NCBI GenBank assembly: GCA_910577935.1
Contig: CAJTOT010000007.1
Coordinates: 11,902-75,901, forward strand
DNA from: an uncultured Hungatella sp.
Lineage (GTDB): Bacteria > Bacillota > Clostridia > Lachnospirales > Lachnospiraceae
Reading direction: 5' to 3'
Length of the DNA: 64,000 bases
Part shown: piece after piece, positions 1 through 7,426 of the stretch
Layout of the letters: every line of letters starts with the position of its first letter
Numbering within the stretch: position 1 is the first letter of the stretch
Program-made: the position numbers and the translations under genes
Notes under the pieces: model-generated
Databases searched by the model: none
What the model saw: the letters and a program-made list of their open reading frames with translations, nothing else
Told to the model about the DNA's origin: nothing

Positions 1-220
1 GATCCTCTCTGTCTCCGCGGAGATAGGCCATCATCTCCCTGGTCACGTCCAGAAGATCTTCCATCTCCATATGAACGTTATCGAGGACATGGTATTTGGC
101 ATACTCCTTCTCATAGTATCCGGGAGTCCAGTATGCCACTGCCTCCACGGAAGTGATCAGAAGTATGAGCATCAGACAAAAAGCAAACAGAATACCCACA
201 GCATAATGAATATATTTCAT
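1..220 (-). CDS. TIGR01906-type integral membrane protein (N-terminal part)
   Basis: The gene runs off the left edge of the window; only about the first 73 residues are present. The start codon at 218-220 is preceded on the minus strand by an AGAGGT-like ribosome site. The visible part has an N-terminal hydrophobic helix (about residues 5-27), followed by a tyrosine-rich stretch (YWTPGYYEKEY) and a segment MEDLLDVTREMMAYLRG. This layout matches the start of the TIGR01906 (DUF1461) family of membrane proteins, whose function is unknown. The assignment rests on pattern recognition of a short fragment. Confidence 0.65.
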   Translation of the reverse strand, partial: MKYIHYAVGILFAFCLMLILLITSVEAVAYWTPGYYEKEYAKYHVLDNVHMEMEDLLDVTREMMAYLRGDRED

Positions 221-381
221 AAAAACTACCTCTTTTCATCAAATAAAAAATAGAATGCTGTAATGGAATTATAGTATAAGACGGAACGCGAAACAAGAGG
301 TAAAAAAGAAAAACTGATGTTCCCGACAGAAAAAAACGGGGAAATCAGGGAAGAACTGATGTGTGAGAACCGGTCTGCGGC

Positions 382-409
382 GCCGAGGGGAAAAGCTCCG
401 CCCCTCGGC
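382..409. terminator. GC-rich stem-loop between 1..220 and 437..1456
   Basis: Arms gccgagggg (382-390) and cccctcggc (401-409) pair perfectly around a 10-nt loop. It lies just downstream of the stop codon of the minus-strand gene at 437. There is no clear T-tract on either side, so it may be a terminator or only an RNA stabilising hairpin. Confidence 0.4.
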
Positions 410-436
410 AGCTGCCGGGATTTGCCGGTTTATTTT

Positions 437-1456
437 TTAATCGTTGGCCAGATACTGGCTGGATACATAAGCTTCCACACCGTTAAAGTTGATGATAGTC
501 CACTCGTCGTCATAATCCTCCACATAGTCGATGATGGTGCCGGGCTCCAGGAGTCCTAAGATATCTCCGGCGGTGGAAGGTTCTGACCGCACGTTCAGGG
601 AGGAAGTGGTCTTGTAGACGGGGGCTGGTGTTGTGGGAGTCATGGTCTCGGTCTCCACAGGCGTGGTTTCCATGGTGGTCTCAGGCACGAAGTACGAGGT
701 TTCCACCGGGGCGGTGGTGCTGGTCTCGTCGGGGGTGTCTTCCTCGGTCTTAGGCATCAGAAGACGGACGAGGAGAACAATGATAACCACTACAAGAAGA
801 ACAAGGCCGAGCCGGATAAAATCCGTGGGAGTGGGTGAAAAGCCGCCGCTGCTCTGGCGCCTTCTGCTTCTGGAGCCGCGGCTTGAGGAGCCTCTGGAAC
901 TGCTGCCTCTGGCCCCTGAGTTTCTGGAACCCGGCCCTCTGCCCTGGGAATCCCTGCCGGAGGAGCTTCTGGCGCCGGTTCCCCTGCCTCCCGAAGGTCT
1001 GCCGGAGGAAGATCGGCCTCCTGAGCTGCCGGACCCGGAAGATCTGGAGGCAGAACGCTGGGCGCCTGAACCTCTGCCGCCTGCGCGCCCGGACTTGGAC
1101 TTGTATTCGTTGGCAAATGTATAGACTTCCTGGGAGAGAAGGTGGTATGCCTGGTTGGCGTCATAACCGTTGTTGTTGCCCTCGTGGACAGCCTTGTTGC
1201 CAAGCATACGGATCTTGTGATAATGTTCGCTGGTAGTCTTGCTGATCCACTCGCTGTTGTAGAGTTCATCAATTGAGGACGCCAAATCCTCTTCGGAAAC
1301 AGATGCGTTGTCACACAGATAGTTGACCATGAGCTCCAGAACCTGACGGGATTTTACCATGGACAAATTGTACTTTTTCTCGCCGATTAAAAGCTCGGCC
1401 TCCTTTACACCCTGGCGTATGTTTGCCCAGGTGTTCGCAATATCTGATGGAGCCAT
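437..1456 (-). CDS. DUF4145 / SH3-domain membrane protein with Arg-Ser-Gly-rich linker
   Basis: The predicted protein has 339 residues. Residues about 1-110 resemble the helical DUF4145 domain, which is often found in defence or nuclease-associated proteins. Then comes an extremely Arg/Ser/Gly-rich linker of about 90 residues, one transmembrane helix (LGLVLLVVVIIVLLVRLL), a Thr/Pro/Glu-rich extracellular spacer and a C-terminal bacterial SH3 domain (SSLNVRSEPSTAGDILGLLEPG). The start is placed at 1456 because an AGGAGG site sits about 10 nt upstream; a longer form starting at 1495 would include that site in the coding sequence. The topology suggests a cytoplasmic DUF4145 domain tied to a wall-facing SH3b domain. 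The gene stands alone. Function is unknown. Confidence 0.8.
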   Translation of the reverse strand: MAPSDIANTWANIRQGVKEAELLIGEKKYNLSMVKSRQVLELMVNYLCDNASVSEEDLASSIDELYNSEWISKTTSEHYHKIRMLGNKAVHEGNNNGYDANQAYHLLSQEVYTFANEYKSKSGRAGGRGSGAQRSASRSSGSGSSGGRSSSGRPSGGRGTGARSSSGRDSQGRGPGSRNSGARGSSSRGSSSRGSRSRRRQSSGGFSPTPTDFIRLGLVLLVVVIIVLLVRLLMPKTEEDTPDETSTTAPVETSYFVPETTMETTPVETETMTPTTPAPVYKTTSSLNVRSEPSTAGDILGLLEPGTIIDYVEDYDDEWTIINFNGVEAYVSSQYLAND

Positions 1457-1657
1457 TTTGCAGAATCCTCCTTTGTAGATCAATGTGCCGCACAATCATT
1501 ATTTCCATTATACTAGTATTTGACAATTTATGCACGTAAAATTTCACATTGTAAGAAAAAAGAAAAAAAGATAGCAGAGGGTGTATGGGAAGAGCTTGAA
1601 AATAAGAGGAGCAGATGATAAAATGAAAAAGACAATGATTACTGGAGGAGGACGGTT

Positions 1658-2317
1658 ATGAGGTTACGCCACATTCCGGGTGCGGAGGAACAGATTGCAG
1701 AAAGCCCCTACGTGATTCAGACGCCCCAGGCCAACAAGGGACGGTGGGCGGAAGCTTTCGGCAGCGGCAGTCCCATACAGATCGAGGTGGGTATGGGGAA
1801 GGGAAAGTTCCTCATGGAGCTTGCCGCGGCTAATCCGAATATTAATTATGTGGGGATCGAGATTTATTCCAGCGTTCTTTTGAAGGCGATTCAGAAAAGG
1901 AAGGACATGGAGCTTCCAAACTTGTGGTTTCTGCGGGTAGATGCCAGGAATCTGGCGGATATTTTCGGGCCCGGCGAGGTGGAGAAAATCTATCTCAATT
2001 TTTCGGACCCGTGGCCCAAGGACCGGCATGCCAAAAGACGGCTGACTTCCCCGGTATTCATGAGAGTTTATGATAAGATTCTGAAGCCGGAGGGCGTGGT
2101 GGAGTTTAAGACAGACAACCAGGCGCTGTTCGAGTATTCTCTGGAATCGATTCCCTCTGCCGGCTGGAAGGTTGAGCAGTACACATTTGACCTTCACCGC
2201 AGTCCTTATGCGGAGGGAAATGTGATGACTGAGTATGAGACAAAGTTTCTGGCAGAAGGCAAACCCATCTGCAAACTGACTGCCCGGCGGGAGGTCGGAA
2301 GAGAAATGCCGGAATAG
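1658..2317 (+). CDS. trmB: tRNA (guanine-N7-)-methyltransferase
   Basis: The 219-residue product is a SAM-dependent methyltransferase that makes m7G46 in the tRNA variable loop. The TrmB hallmarks are visible: the SAM-binding glycine stretch EVGMGKGKFL near residue 45, the acidic VGIEIYSS strand end, the family signature LNFSDPWPKDRHAKRRL around residues 120-136, and the C-terminal TDN and ETKF motifs. Length is typical for the family. The start is supported by GGAGGAGG 7-8 nt upstream of the ATG. It may be transcribed with the short gene at 2368 and trxA, since the gaps are 50 nt and 16 nt. Confidence 0.95.
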   Translation: MRLRHIPGAEEQIAESPYVIQTPQANKGRWAEAFGSGSPIQIEVGMGKGKFLMELAAANPNINYVGIEIYSSVLLKAIQKRKDMELPNLWFLRVDARNLADIFGPGEVEKIYLNFSDPWPKDRHAKRRLTSPVFMRVYDKILKPEGVVEFKTDNQALFEYSLESIPSAGWKVEQYTFDLHRSPYAEGNVMTEYETKFLAEGKPICKLTARREVGREMPE

Positions 2318-2367
2318 AAAAAAGGAATCTGCGTATCTTATTAGAAACAGGATATGGGGTGAAGCCC

Positions 2368-2508
2368 ATGGCCATGAAAGATACCATTATCAAAAAACTG
2401 CAGCAGGCCACCTGCGACAAGACAGAGTTGAACAGACAGGTGGTAAAGTGGCAAAAGTCCTTAAAGGAAGCCGAAAAAGCCCTGAAGGACGGCGGAAAGA
2501 AGAAGTGA
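2368..2508 (+). CDS. small basic helical protein, 46 residues
   Basis: An ORF of 46 codons lies between trmB and trxA in the same direction. The product starts MAMKDTIIKKLQQ and ends in a Lys-rich tail (KDGGKKK). It has regular spacing of hydrophobic residues, so a single amphipathic helix or short coiled coil is likely. A second ATG two codons in (2374) is an alternative start. The ribosome site is modest (GGGGTGAAG). Its position 16 nt ahead of trxA with no gap for a promoter supports a real gene, but no family is recognised. Confidence 0.55.
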   Translation: MAMKDTIIKKLQQATCDKTELNRQVVKWQKSLKEAEKALKDGGKKK

Positions 2509-2524
2509 AAGGAAGGGAACAGAT

Positions 2525-2842
2525 ATGGCAATGAAGCTGACAGGCGATAATTTTGAAAAAGAAGTGTACCAGGCAGAGGTTCCTGTGCTGGTGGATTTTT
2601 ACGCGGACTGGTGCGGTCCCTGCAAGGCCATGGGACCGGTGGTTGACGAGCTGGCGAAAGAGTATGAGGGGAAGGCGAAGGTGGGAAAACTCAACACCGA
2701 TGAGAACCAGAATATTGCCATGGAATATGGCGTTATGTCTATCCCCACATTTATCGTGTTCAAGGGCGGAAAGGCCGTGAAAAAGATGGTCGGCATGCAG
2801 GACAAGAGGAATCTGGTGGCGGCAGTGGAAGAGGCTCTGTAG
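2525..2842 (+). CDS. trxA: thioredoxin
   Basis: A 105-residue classical thioredoxin that reduces protein disulfides in the cytoplasm with thioredoxin reductase (not in this window). The active site WCGPCK is at residues 29-34, the buried Asp lies in VDFYADW and the cis-proline is in MSIPTF. All are canonical. Length is standard and a GGAAGGGAA ribosome site precedes the ATG. It is the last gene of the trmB cluster. Confidence 0.97.
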   Translation: MAMKLTGDNFEKEVYQAEVPVLVDFYADWCGPCKAMGPVVDELAKEYEGKAKVGKLNTDENQNIAMEYGVMSIPTFIVFKGGKAVKKMVGMQDKRNLVAAVEEAL

Positions 2843-3073
2843 GCCGGTCCGGGGGGATATAGGGCATACCCCGTGCCGTGCCGCCTGGCGGAGGTCAGAT
2901 GCCTGCCCCGTCAGGCGGCGCGGGCTCATCTCCCGCCGGGCGGCAGGGCGCGTTGGGACCGGCATGGGAATCCTGCCCGCATCAGGCAGACGCCCCCTGA
3001 CTTTTGGCCGGCGCAGGAGGACAAGAGGATAGCGCCCGTGAACAGTAATTTTTCAGGGAAATTAAAAAAACAG

Positions 3074-3102
3074 TTGACAAGCAGCTGAGGATGAGTTAAT
3101 AT
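3074..3102 (+). promoter_or_regulatory. promoter of first tRNA-Lys gene
   Basis: A -35 element TTGACA (3074-3079) is followed 17 nt later by TAATAT (3097-3102); an overlapping TATAAT (3100-3105) would give a 20-nt spacer. The tRNA starts 15-18 nt downstream. Confidence 0.6.
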
Positions 3103-3119
3103 AATGTGGTATTATCCAA

Positions 3120-3192
3120 GCGCCTTTAGCTCAGTTGGTAGAGCAGTAGACTCTTAATCTATTTGTCCAGGGTTCGAGTCCCTGAAGGCGCA
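3120..3192 (+). tRNA. tRNA-Lys (anticodon CTT), copy 1
   Basis: A 73-nt cloverleaf: acceptor GCGCCTT/AAGGCGC, D arm GCTC...GAGC, anticodon stem GTAGA/TCTAT with loop CTCTTAA giving anticodon CTT, and T arm CAGGG-TTCGAGT-CCCTG. The discriminator base is A and CCA is not encoded. It reads AAG codons. The same gene is repeated exactly at 6923-6995. Confidence 0.97.
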
Positions 3193-3196
3193 GTTA

Positions 3197-3240
3197 AAGT
3201 ACTGGTTTTGATGGGGAAGCATCGGGGCCGGTGTTTTTTT
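3197..3240 (+). terminator. rho-independent terminator of tRNA-Lys copy 1
   Basis: A long stem (about 16 bp, many G-U pairs) with a 5-6-nt loop around GGGGAAG, followed by seven T residues (3234-3240). It is the counterpart of 7001-7045; the substitutions between the two copies keep the pairing. Confidence 0.8.
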
Positions 3241-3413
3241 GCTGTTGAAAATCTGGCTGCAGAAAATTTGCCCGCGGAATATTTGCTTGCAAGAAATTTG
3301 ATTATAGAAAGTCTGCTTATGGAAAATCACAGAACATGGGGAGCCGCCGTGAATCGGGCGGACTCCCCATGCTGCGTTTTGAGGTATGAGAGCTGTGACT
3401 GTCCTTTAGATGC

Positions 3414-5468
3414 TTACAGCTTTGCCAGGTATTTTCCTACCAGGCGCCCGAAGGTTACCGTGCGTCCGCAGGCCATGCCGGTGGACAGGTTGGGGTAGGT
3501 GTTGGCAAAGTAGCAGCCGCTGTCGTTGCCTACCACATACAGTCCCGGAATGGGTTCGCCCTGGGTGTCGATGGCGTTCATGTTGGTGTCAATCTGGATG
3601 CCGTCCATGGTGCAGAGCACATACCCGGTGTTCTTCGCGCCGTAGAAGGGAGCGGTGTCCACAGGGGTGAGGCGGAAGGGCTCCTTGCCGAAGTCCGTGT
3701 CCTCTCCGCTGCGGGCCAGCTCGTTATAGCGGTCTACGGTGGCTTTCAGCTCCCCGGCGGGAAGTCCCAGCTTGTCCGCCAGCTCTTCGACGGTGTCTGC
3801 CTTCATCACAAAGCCGCTTTCGATCAGCCCCGGCAGCATGCCGCTTTCAATGACCTGGTAGGGGATGTTGGGGTCGGCGCCGTTTTCAAAGGGATAGAGG
3901 CGGGAGCAGCCGTGCATCTTGAACTGCTGGGCGTAGGTGGTCCAGTTGCTGTCAAAGAGGGTGAAATGGCAGTGGCCTTTCTGATACTCGTCGGCGTGGA
4001 GAATTCCCTCATAGGTACCGGACTCGTTGAAAAAGCGCTTGCCGTCGGCATTCACCTTCAGCCAGGGCTGGGAGCCCATCCAGAAGAAGCCGTTGTCCCC
4101 GGATTTGGCCGTCTCCATGCCTGTCTCCTGGTCAGGGCGCAGGGCGCAGCGGTCGAACATCATCATGGAGTGGGTCTCGTCCATCTTGGCGCCGGCCCAC
4201 AGGCATGCCTTGATTCCGTCGCCGAACGCGCCGGGCTCAGAGCCGTTGCGGCCGATGATGCGCAGGTTCCAGGGCTGCAGTGCCTCCATCATCTCGTAGT
4301 TCAGGGAATATCCCCCCGTACATACCACCACTCCCTTGGTGGCGGTGTAGCGGACGTACTTGTCATCCCCGTTGACGGCGATGCAGCCGGTGACACGGTC
4401 CCCGTCCTTGGTCAGTTTGATCATCTTGGTGTTGTAGTCAAACCGGGCGCCTTTCTCGGTGGCGTAGTCGTAGAGAATCTTGTTGCCATCCAGTTCATTG
4501 CCCTCCCCGTCGTCGCTGCCGGTCCACCGGGGAGAATGACCGGTGGCAAAATGCTCGTAGCGGGCTTCGTCCACAGAGTCGCCGGACTCGTGCCACAGTT
4601 CCACGCCTCTCTCTGCCAGGCGGTCGCCGTACCAGTCGATGGCGGCGCCGGATTCTTCGCAGAACAGGCGCACCAGGTCCTGGTTGATGTGGCCTGCCGC
4701 GTACTGGGTGGCCATGGTTATGTAATCAAATTTGTCGATCTTGGTTCCCCACTCTTTCTGATACCGGGAGTCGATAGCGCCTAAGTCGTCACGGATTCCC
4801 ACGCCGGTGGTGAAGCGGTCGATACCGATGACCTGGGCTCCCTCCTCGACGGCGGCAGCGATGGTAAACATGCCCCCTGTGCCGCAGCCGATAACCAGAA
4901 TCTCGGTCTCGTATTCCTCGGCGATATCGCTGTCCGCGATCTCAGGCTCGGTTCCCAGCCAGTCGCCGTCGTTATCATCGGATTTTTCAGTGATGACTTC
5001 AATGGGAATCTCCCCCTTGGCCTGGGCGATGCACTTGGCCGCCGCCTTGGATACGGCAGTGGTGGTGATGGTGACACCGGAGACGGCGTCGATCTCGGAA
5101 CTCTGGGCGGCCATGATGGCGGCCTTCAGCTCATCGTGGGCAGCCTGGCCGATGCTGGGCGTCTCGTCGGACAGATCCAGAACCACATCGGTGATGTTGT
5201 TTTCATCAAAGGTCATAGTCACGGTGACGGTTCCGATGCCTTCTGCCTGGCCTGAGTAGGTTCCGGGCGTGTACAGGCCGTCCGGGGCTTTAGACGCCTC
5301 AGGGGCGGCAGCGGCCGATGTGGTCTCAGCCGCGGTCGTCGAAGCGGCGGTGGATGCGGCGGTTTCTGACGCATCCGTGGAACAGGCTCCCAGGATGCCC
5401 ATGGCTGCTACCGAGGCGGTTCCGGCCAGAGCGCCTTTTAAAAAGTCTCTGCGTGATAGATCTTTCAT
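3414..5468 (-). CDS. Tat-exported FMN-binding / FAD-dependent reductase (fumarate- or urocanate-reductase type)
   Basis: The 684-residue protein begins with a twin-arginine signal (SRRDFLKG, residues 4-11) ending in a lipobox-like LGACS, so it is probably exported folded and anchored outside the membrane. Residues about 65-155 form an FMN-binding domain of the NqrC/RnfG type with the flavinylation motif DAVSGVT, where the Thr would carry covalent FMN added by ApbE. The rest is a fumarate-reductase-type flavoprotein: Rossmann FAD motif EILVIGCGTGG near residue 188, and a C-terminal GLYVVGNDSGC segment. Such enzymes reduce C=C bonds of organic acids as terminal electron acceptors. The substrate cannot be told from sequence. 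A strong AGGAGG precedes the start. It sits alone between the two tRNA-Lys genes; no apbE is in the window. Confidence 0.88.
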   Translation of the reverse strand: MKDLSRRDFLKGALAGTASVAAMGILGACSTDASETAASTAASTTAAETTSAAAAPEASKAPDGLYTPGTYSGQAEGIGTVTVTMTFDENNITDVVLDLSDETPSIGQAAHDELKAAIMAAQSSEIDAVSGVTITTTAVSKAAAKCIAQAKGEIPIEVITEKSDDNDGDWLGTEPEIADSDIAEEYETEILVIGCGTGGMFTIAAAVEEGAQVIGIDRFTTGVGIRDDLGAIDSRYQKEWGTKIDKFDYITMATQYAAGHINQDLVRLFCEESGAAIDWYGDRLAERGVELWHESGDSVDEARYEHFATGHSPRWTGSDDGEGNELDGNKILYDYATEKGARFDYNTKMIKLTKDGDRVTGCIAVNGDDKYVRYTATKGVVVCTGGYSLNYEMMEALQPWNLRIIGRNGSEPGAFGDGIKACLWAGAKMDETHSMMMFDRCALRPDQETGMETAKSGDNGFFWMGSQPWLKVNADGKRFFNESGTYEGILHADEYQKGHCHFTLFDSNWTTYAQQFKMHGCSRLYPFENGADPNIPYQVIESGMLPGLIESGFVMKADTVEELADKLGLPAGELKATVDRYNELARSGEDTDFGKEPFRLTPVDTAPFYGAKNTGYVLCTMDGIQIDTNMNAIDTQGEPIPGLYVVGNDSGCYFANTYPNLSTGMACGRTVTFGRLVGKYLAKL

Positions 5469-5538
5469 GACTCTTCCTCCTAAATTTATTTAGTTGCTTA
5501 CTTCTGATTACTGTTTGCGGAGCAATCCGCAGGCATCA

Positions 5539-5561
5539 GGGGGCAAAAACCTTTTGCCCCC
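5539..5561. repeat. repeat family element B (perfect 10-bp hairpin)
   Basis: GGGGGCAAAA and TTTTGCCCCC pair perfectly around ACC. It is preceded by caatccgcaggcatca and followed by aacatc, the same flanks as the copy at 38684-38707, where the fifth stem pair is T-A instead of G-C. A half copy is at 29323-29340. It lies upstream of the flavin reductase start. Confidence 0.7.
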
Positions 5562-5608
5562 AACATCATTTTTATTATAATAGGTGAAACTCCCAAGGTC
5601 AATGGAAA

Positions 5609-5637
5609 TTGACAAATACATGACGAGGTTGTACAAT
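5609..5637 (+). promoter_or_regulatory. promoter reading towards the ROK kinase
   Basis: TTGACA (5609-5614), 17-nt spacer, TACAAT (5632-5637). It would give a leader of about 225 nt before the start at 5870. The -10 region is the beginning of an 18-bp direct repeat. Confidence 0.65.
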
Positions 5638-5792
5638 TTAGATTACAGTTCAGGTAGGTCTGCGCACCGGCTGCGCTGACTGTATGATAACCTGTTCAGG
5701 TAGGCAAAAATCCCATCGCCGCAGGCGATTTTCATGGATTTTTGCCGGTTGCTGTGAACGCATGTGAACAGTAAACAATTTAGATTACAGTT
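5633..5792. repeat. 18-bp direct repeats flanking a long hairpin in the ROK kinase leader
   Basis: The 18-mer acaatttagattacagtt occurs at 5633-5650 (overlapping the -10 box) and again at 5775-5792, where it sits inside GTAAAC...GTTTAC. Between them is a hairpin with arms GGCAAAAATCC (5703-5713) and GGATTTTTGCC (5736-5746) and an inner stem ATCGCC/GGCGAT. A ten-base ttcaggtagg is also repeated. This accounts for most of the 401-bp gap 5469-5869, together with element B and the promoter. Confidence 0.7.
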
Positions 5793-5869
5793 TACGGGGA
5801 GGGAAACCGGCACGGTCTGACAGTAAACCAACAGAGGCAGAGAATTTGGAGAGCGGAGGAGGAAGCGTG

Positions 5870-6754
5870 ATGGAGAAGAGGTATTTATGTCTTGATGTAG
5901 GCGGCACCAGCATAAAATACGCGGTGTGCGGTGAGGACGGTCAGTTGTTCAGTACGGGGAAGGTGGATATCTGTAAGGCTCTGGAAGCGTTCCTGGACCA
6001 GGTTCAGGAGATATATGAAGAGTCTGCGCCGGTGGAGGGGATCGCAGGGAGCTTTCCGGGAGAGGTTCACAGTGAAGAAGGAGTCATCTACGGCATCAGC
6101 GCCGTGGAGTATCTCCACAAATGTCCGTTAAAGCAGATGATTTCCCAGAGGTGCGGAGGAAAGAGGGTCTCCATGGTCAATGACGCCAACGCGGCGGCGC
6201 TGGGAGAGGCGTGGCTGGGAGTCGGGAAGAAATATAAGAATATCGCGTTTGTCATCGTGGGAAGCGGCGTAGGCGGAGCCGTTATTGAGAACGGAGAACT
6301 GTATCCGGGAAGCACCATGAATAAGGCGGAGATTGGAAACTTCCTCATGGGAGGAGAAAAGGATGGGCGGCTTCTGTGCTGGAGCGAATTTACACTGGAA
6401 AAGGAGGCGCAGAGGTATTCCAGAGAACACAATAAAGAGATGGACGGCAGGGAACTGGCGCGTCTCGCCAGGGAGGGAGACCGGGAGGCAGCAGGGTATG
6501 TTAATGAGTTTCTCCACTATATGGCTGTCGGCTGTGTCAGCATCCAGTTTGCTTACGATCCGGAAATTATCGCCATAGGAGGGGGCATCAGCGCCAATCC
6601 GTGGATTATCCAGGAGATTAACAGGACGTACAGAGAGCTTGTGAAGGGGCAGCAGATGGAGTACCTGATGCCTACGATTGTGGCCTGCGAAATGGGCAAC
6701 AATGCCAATCTTCTGGGCGCCCTGGCCTATTATTTTAAATGCGGTGTCAGCTGA
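5870..6754 (+). CDS. ROK-family sugar kinase-like protein without zinc motif
   Basis: A 294-residue ROK (repressor, ORF, kinase) family protein. The ATP phosphate motif LDVGGTSIKYAV is at residues 6-17, the sugar-binding and catalytic VNDANAAALGE near residue 103, and the second phosphate loop VGSGVGGAVIENG near residue 131. The expected CxCGxxGC zinc site after the EIGN segment is missing; a non-cysteine stretch with MGGEKDG replaces it. No DNA-binding helix-turn-helix is present, so it is a kinase type rather than a repressor. The start is placed at 5870 because GGAGGAGGAAG lies just upstream. Substrate unknown; a hexose or N-acetylated hexosamine is likely. Confidence 0.85.
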   Translation: MEKRYLCLDVGGTSIKYAVCGEDGQLFSTGKVDICKALEAFLDQVQEIYEESAPVEGIAGSFPGEVHSEEGVIYGISAVEYLHKCPLKQMISQRCGGKRVSMVNDANAAALGEAWLGVGKKYKNIAFVIVGSGVGGAVIENGELYPGSTMNKAEIGNFLMGGEKDGRLLCWSEFTLEKEAQRYSREHNKEMDGRELARLAREGDREAAGYVNEFLHYMAVGCVSIQFAYDPEIIAIGGGISANPWIIQEINRTYRELVKGQQMEYLMPTIVACEMGNNANLLGALAYYFKCGVS

Positions 6755-6880
6755 ACGGCTGGGACATGCAAAGCGCTGCCCAGGCAGGTCCGTGCATATG
6801 ACGCGGAGGGACGGGGGCAGTAACGGATACGGACGGTGAGGGAGACCGTGGATTTTTGCGGAAAAAGTAAAAAACAAGTC

Positions 6881-6909
6881 TTGACAATTTTCTCCATTGG
6901 TCTTATAAT
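6881..6909 (+). promoter_or_regulatory. promoter of second tRNA-Lys gene
   Basis: Consensus TTGACA (6881-6886), 17-nt spacer, TATAAT (6904-6909), 13 nt before the tRNA. It differs in sequence from the promoter of copy 1. Confidence 0.85.
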
Positions 6910-6922
6910 ACTAAACGTCCAA

Positions 6923-6995
6923 GCGCCTTTAGCTCAGTTGGTAGAGCAGTAGACTCTTAATCTATTTGTCCAGGGTTCGAGTCCCTGAAGGCGCA
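6923..6995 (+). tRNA. tRNA-Lys (anticodon CTT), copy 2
   Basis: Identical over 73 nt to the gene at 3120-3192, with the same cloverleaf and anticodon CTT. The identity continues into the terminator, so this is a duplicated tRNA-terminator cassette. The two copies are 3803 bp apart in the same orientation. Confidence 0.97.
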
Positions 6996-7000
6996 GTTAA

Positions 7001-7045
7001 AGTACTGGTTTTGATGAGGAAGCATCGGGGCTGGTGCTTTTTTTT
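7001..7045 (+). terminator. rho-independent terminator of tRNA-Lys copy 2
   Basis: The same extended hairpin as at 3197-3240, followed by eight T residues. Compared with copy 1, the stem changes swap G-C and G-U pairs without breaking pairing. Confidence 0.8.
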
Positions 7046-7071
7046 ATATTCCGGAGAGGGAGGGAAAGCCG

Positions 7072-7329
7072 ATGGAGCAGGAGACGAGGATTGCCGTGAT
7101 CGGCATCATAGTGGAGGATAAAAAGGCGGCTGGCACGGTCAATCAGCTGCTTCATGAGTACGGGGATTTTATTATAGGACGTATGGGGCTTCCCTATGAG
7201 AAGAAGGCGGTGAGCATAATCAGCGTGGTGGTGGACGCGCCCATGGACAAGATCAGCGCTCTGTCCGGGAAGCTGGGCAGGCTGCCGGGAGTCAGCGCGA
7301 AAGCCCTGTATTCGAAAGTAGGCAGATGA
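7072..7329 (+). CDS. TM1266-type iron-only hydrogenase system putative regulator
   Basis: An 85-residue ACT/NikR-C-like ferredoxin-fold protein. The characteristic pattern is visible: RIAVIGIIVED at the N terminus, then VNQLLHEYGDFIIGRMGLP, IISVVVDAP and ISALSGKLGRLPGVSAKALYSKV. This matches the TM1266 family (TIGR03959), usually found beside the [FeFe]-hydrogenase maturation genes hydE, hydF and hydG. None of those is nearby, so the gene is isolated here. It follows the tRNA-Lys terminator by about 25 nt and has a GAGAGGGAGG ribosome site. Its role as a regulator is putative for the whole family. Confidence 0.88.
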   Translation: MEQETRIAVIGIIVEDKKAAGTVNQLLHEYGDFIIGRMGLPYEKKAVSIISVVVDAPMDKISALSGKLGRLPGVSAKALYSKVGR

Positions 7330-7368
7330 GAGCAGGCAGCCAAAAATAAGCAGCCCCAGATAAAGGGG

Positions 7369-7404
7369 GCAAGCCTCCGGTTCGGAATCAGGGAACCAGG
7401 GGCT
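7369..7404. terminator. bidirectional terminator between convergent genes
   Basis: The arms aagcctccggttc and ggaaccaggggctt form a long imperfect stem between the TM1266-type gene (+) and the GGDEF/EAL gene (-). No long T-tract is seen. Confidence 0.5.
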
Positions 7405-7426
7405 TGACGCTCTTCAAACTGCAGTG

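Noticed and set aside
633..1124. Plus-strand frame rich in Glu, Leu and Pro opposite the DUF4145/SH3 gene
   Set aside because: It is the complement of the Arg/Ser/Gly-rich linker and has no start signal.
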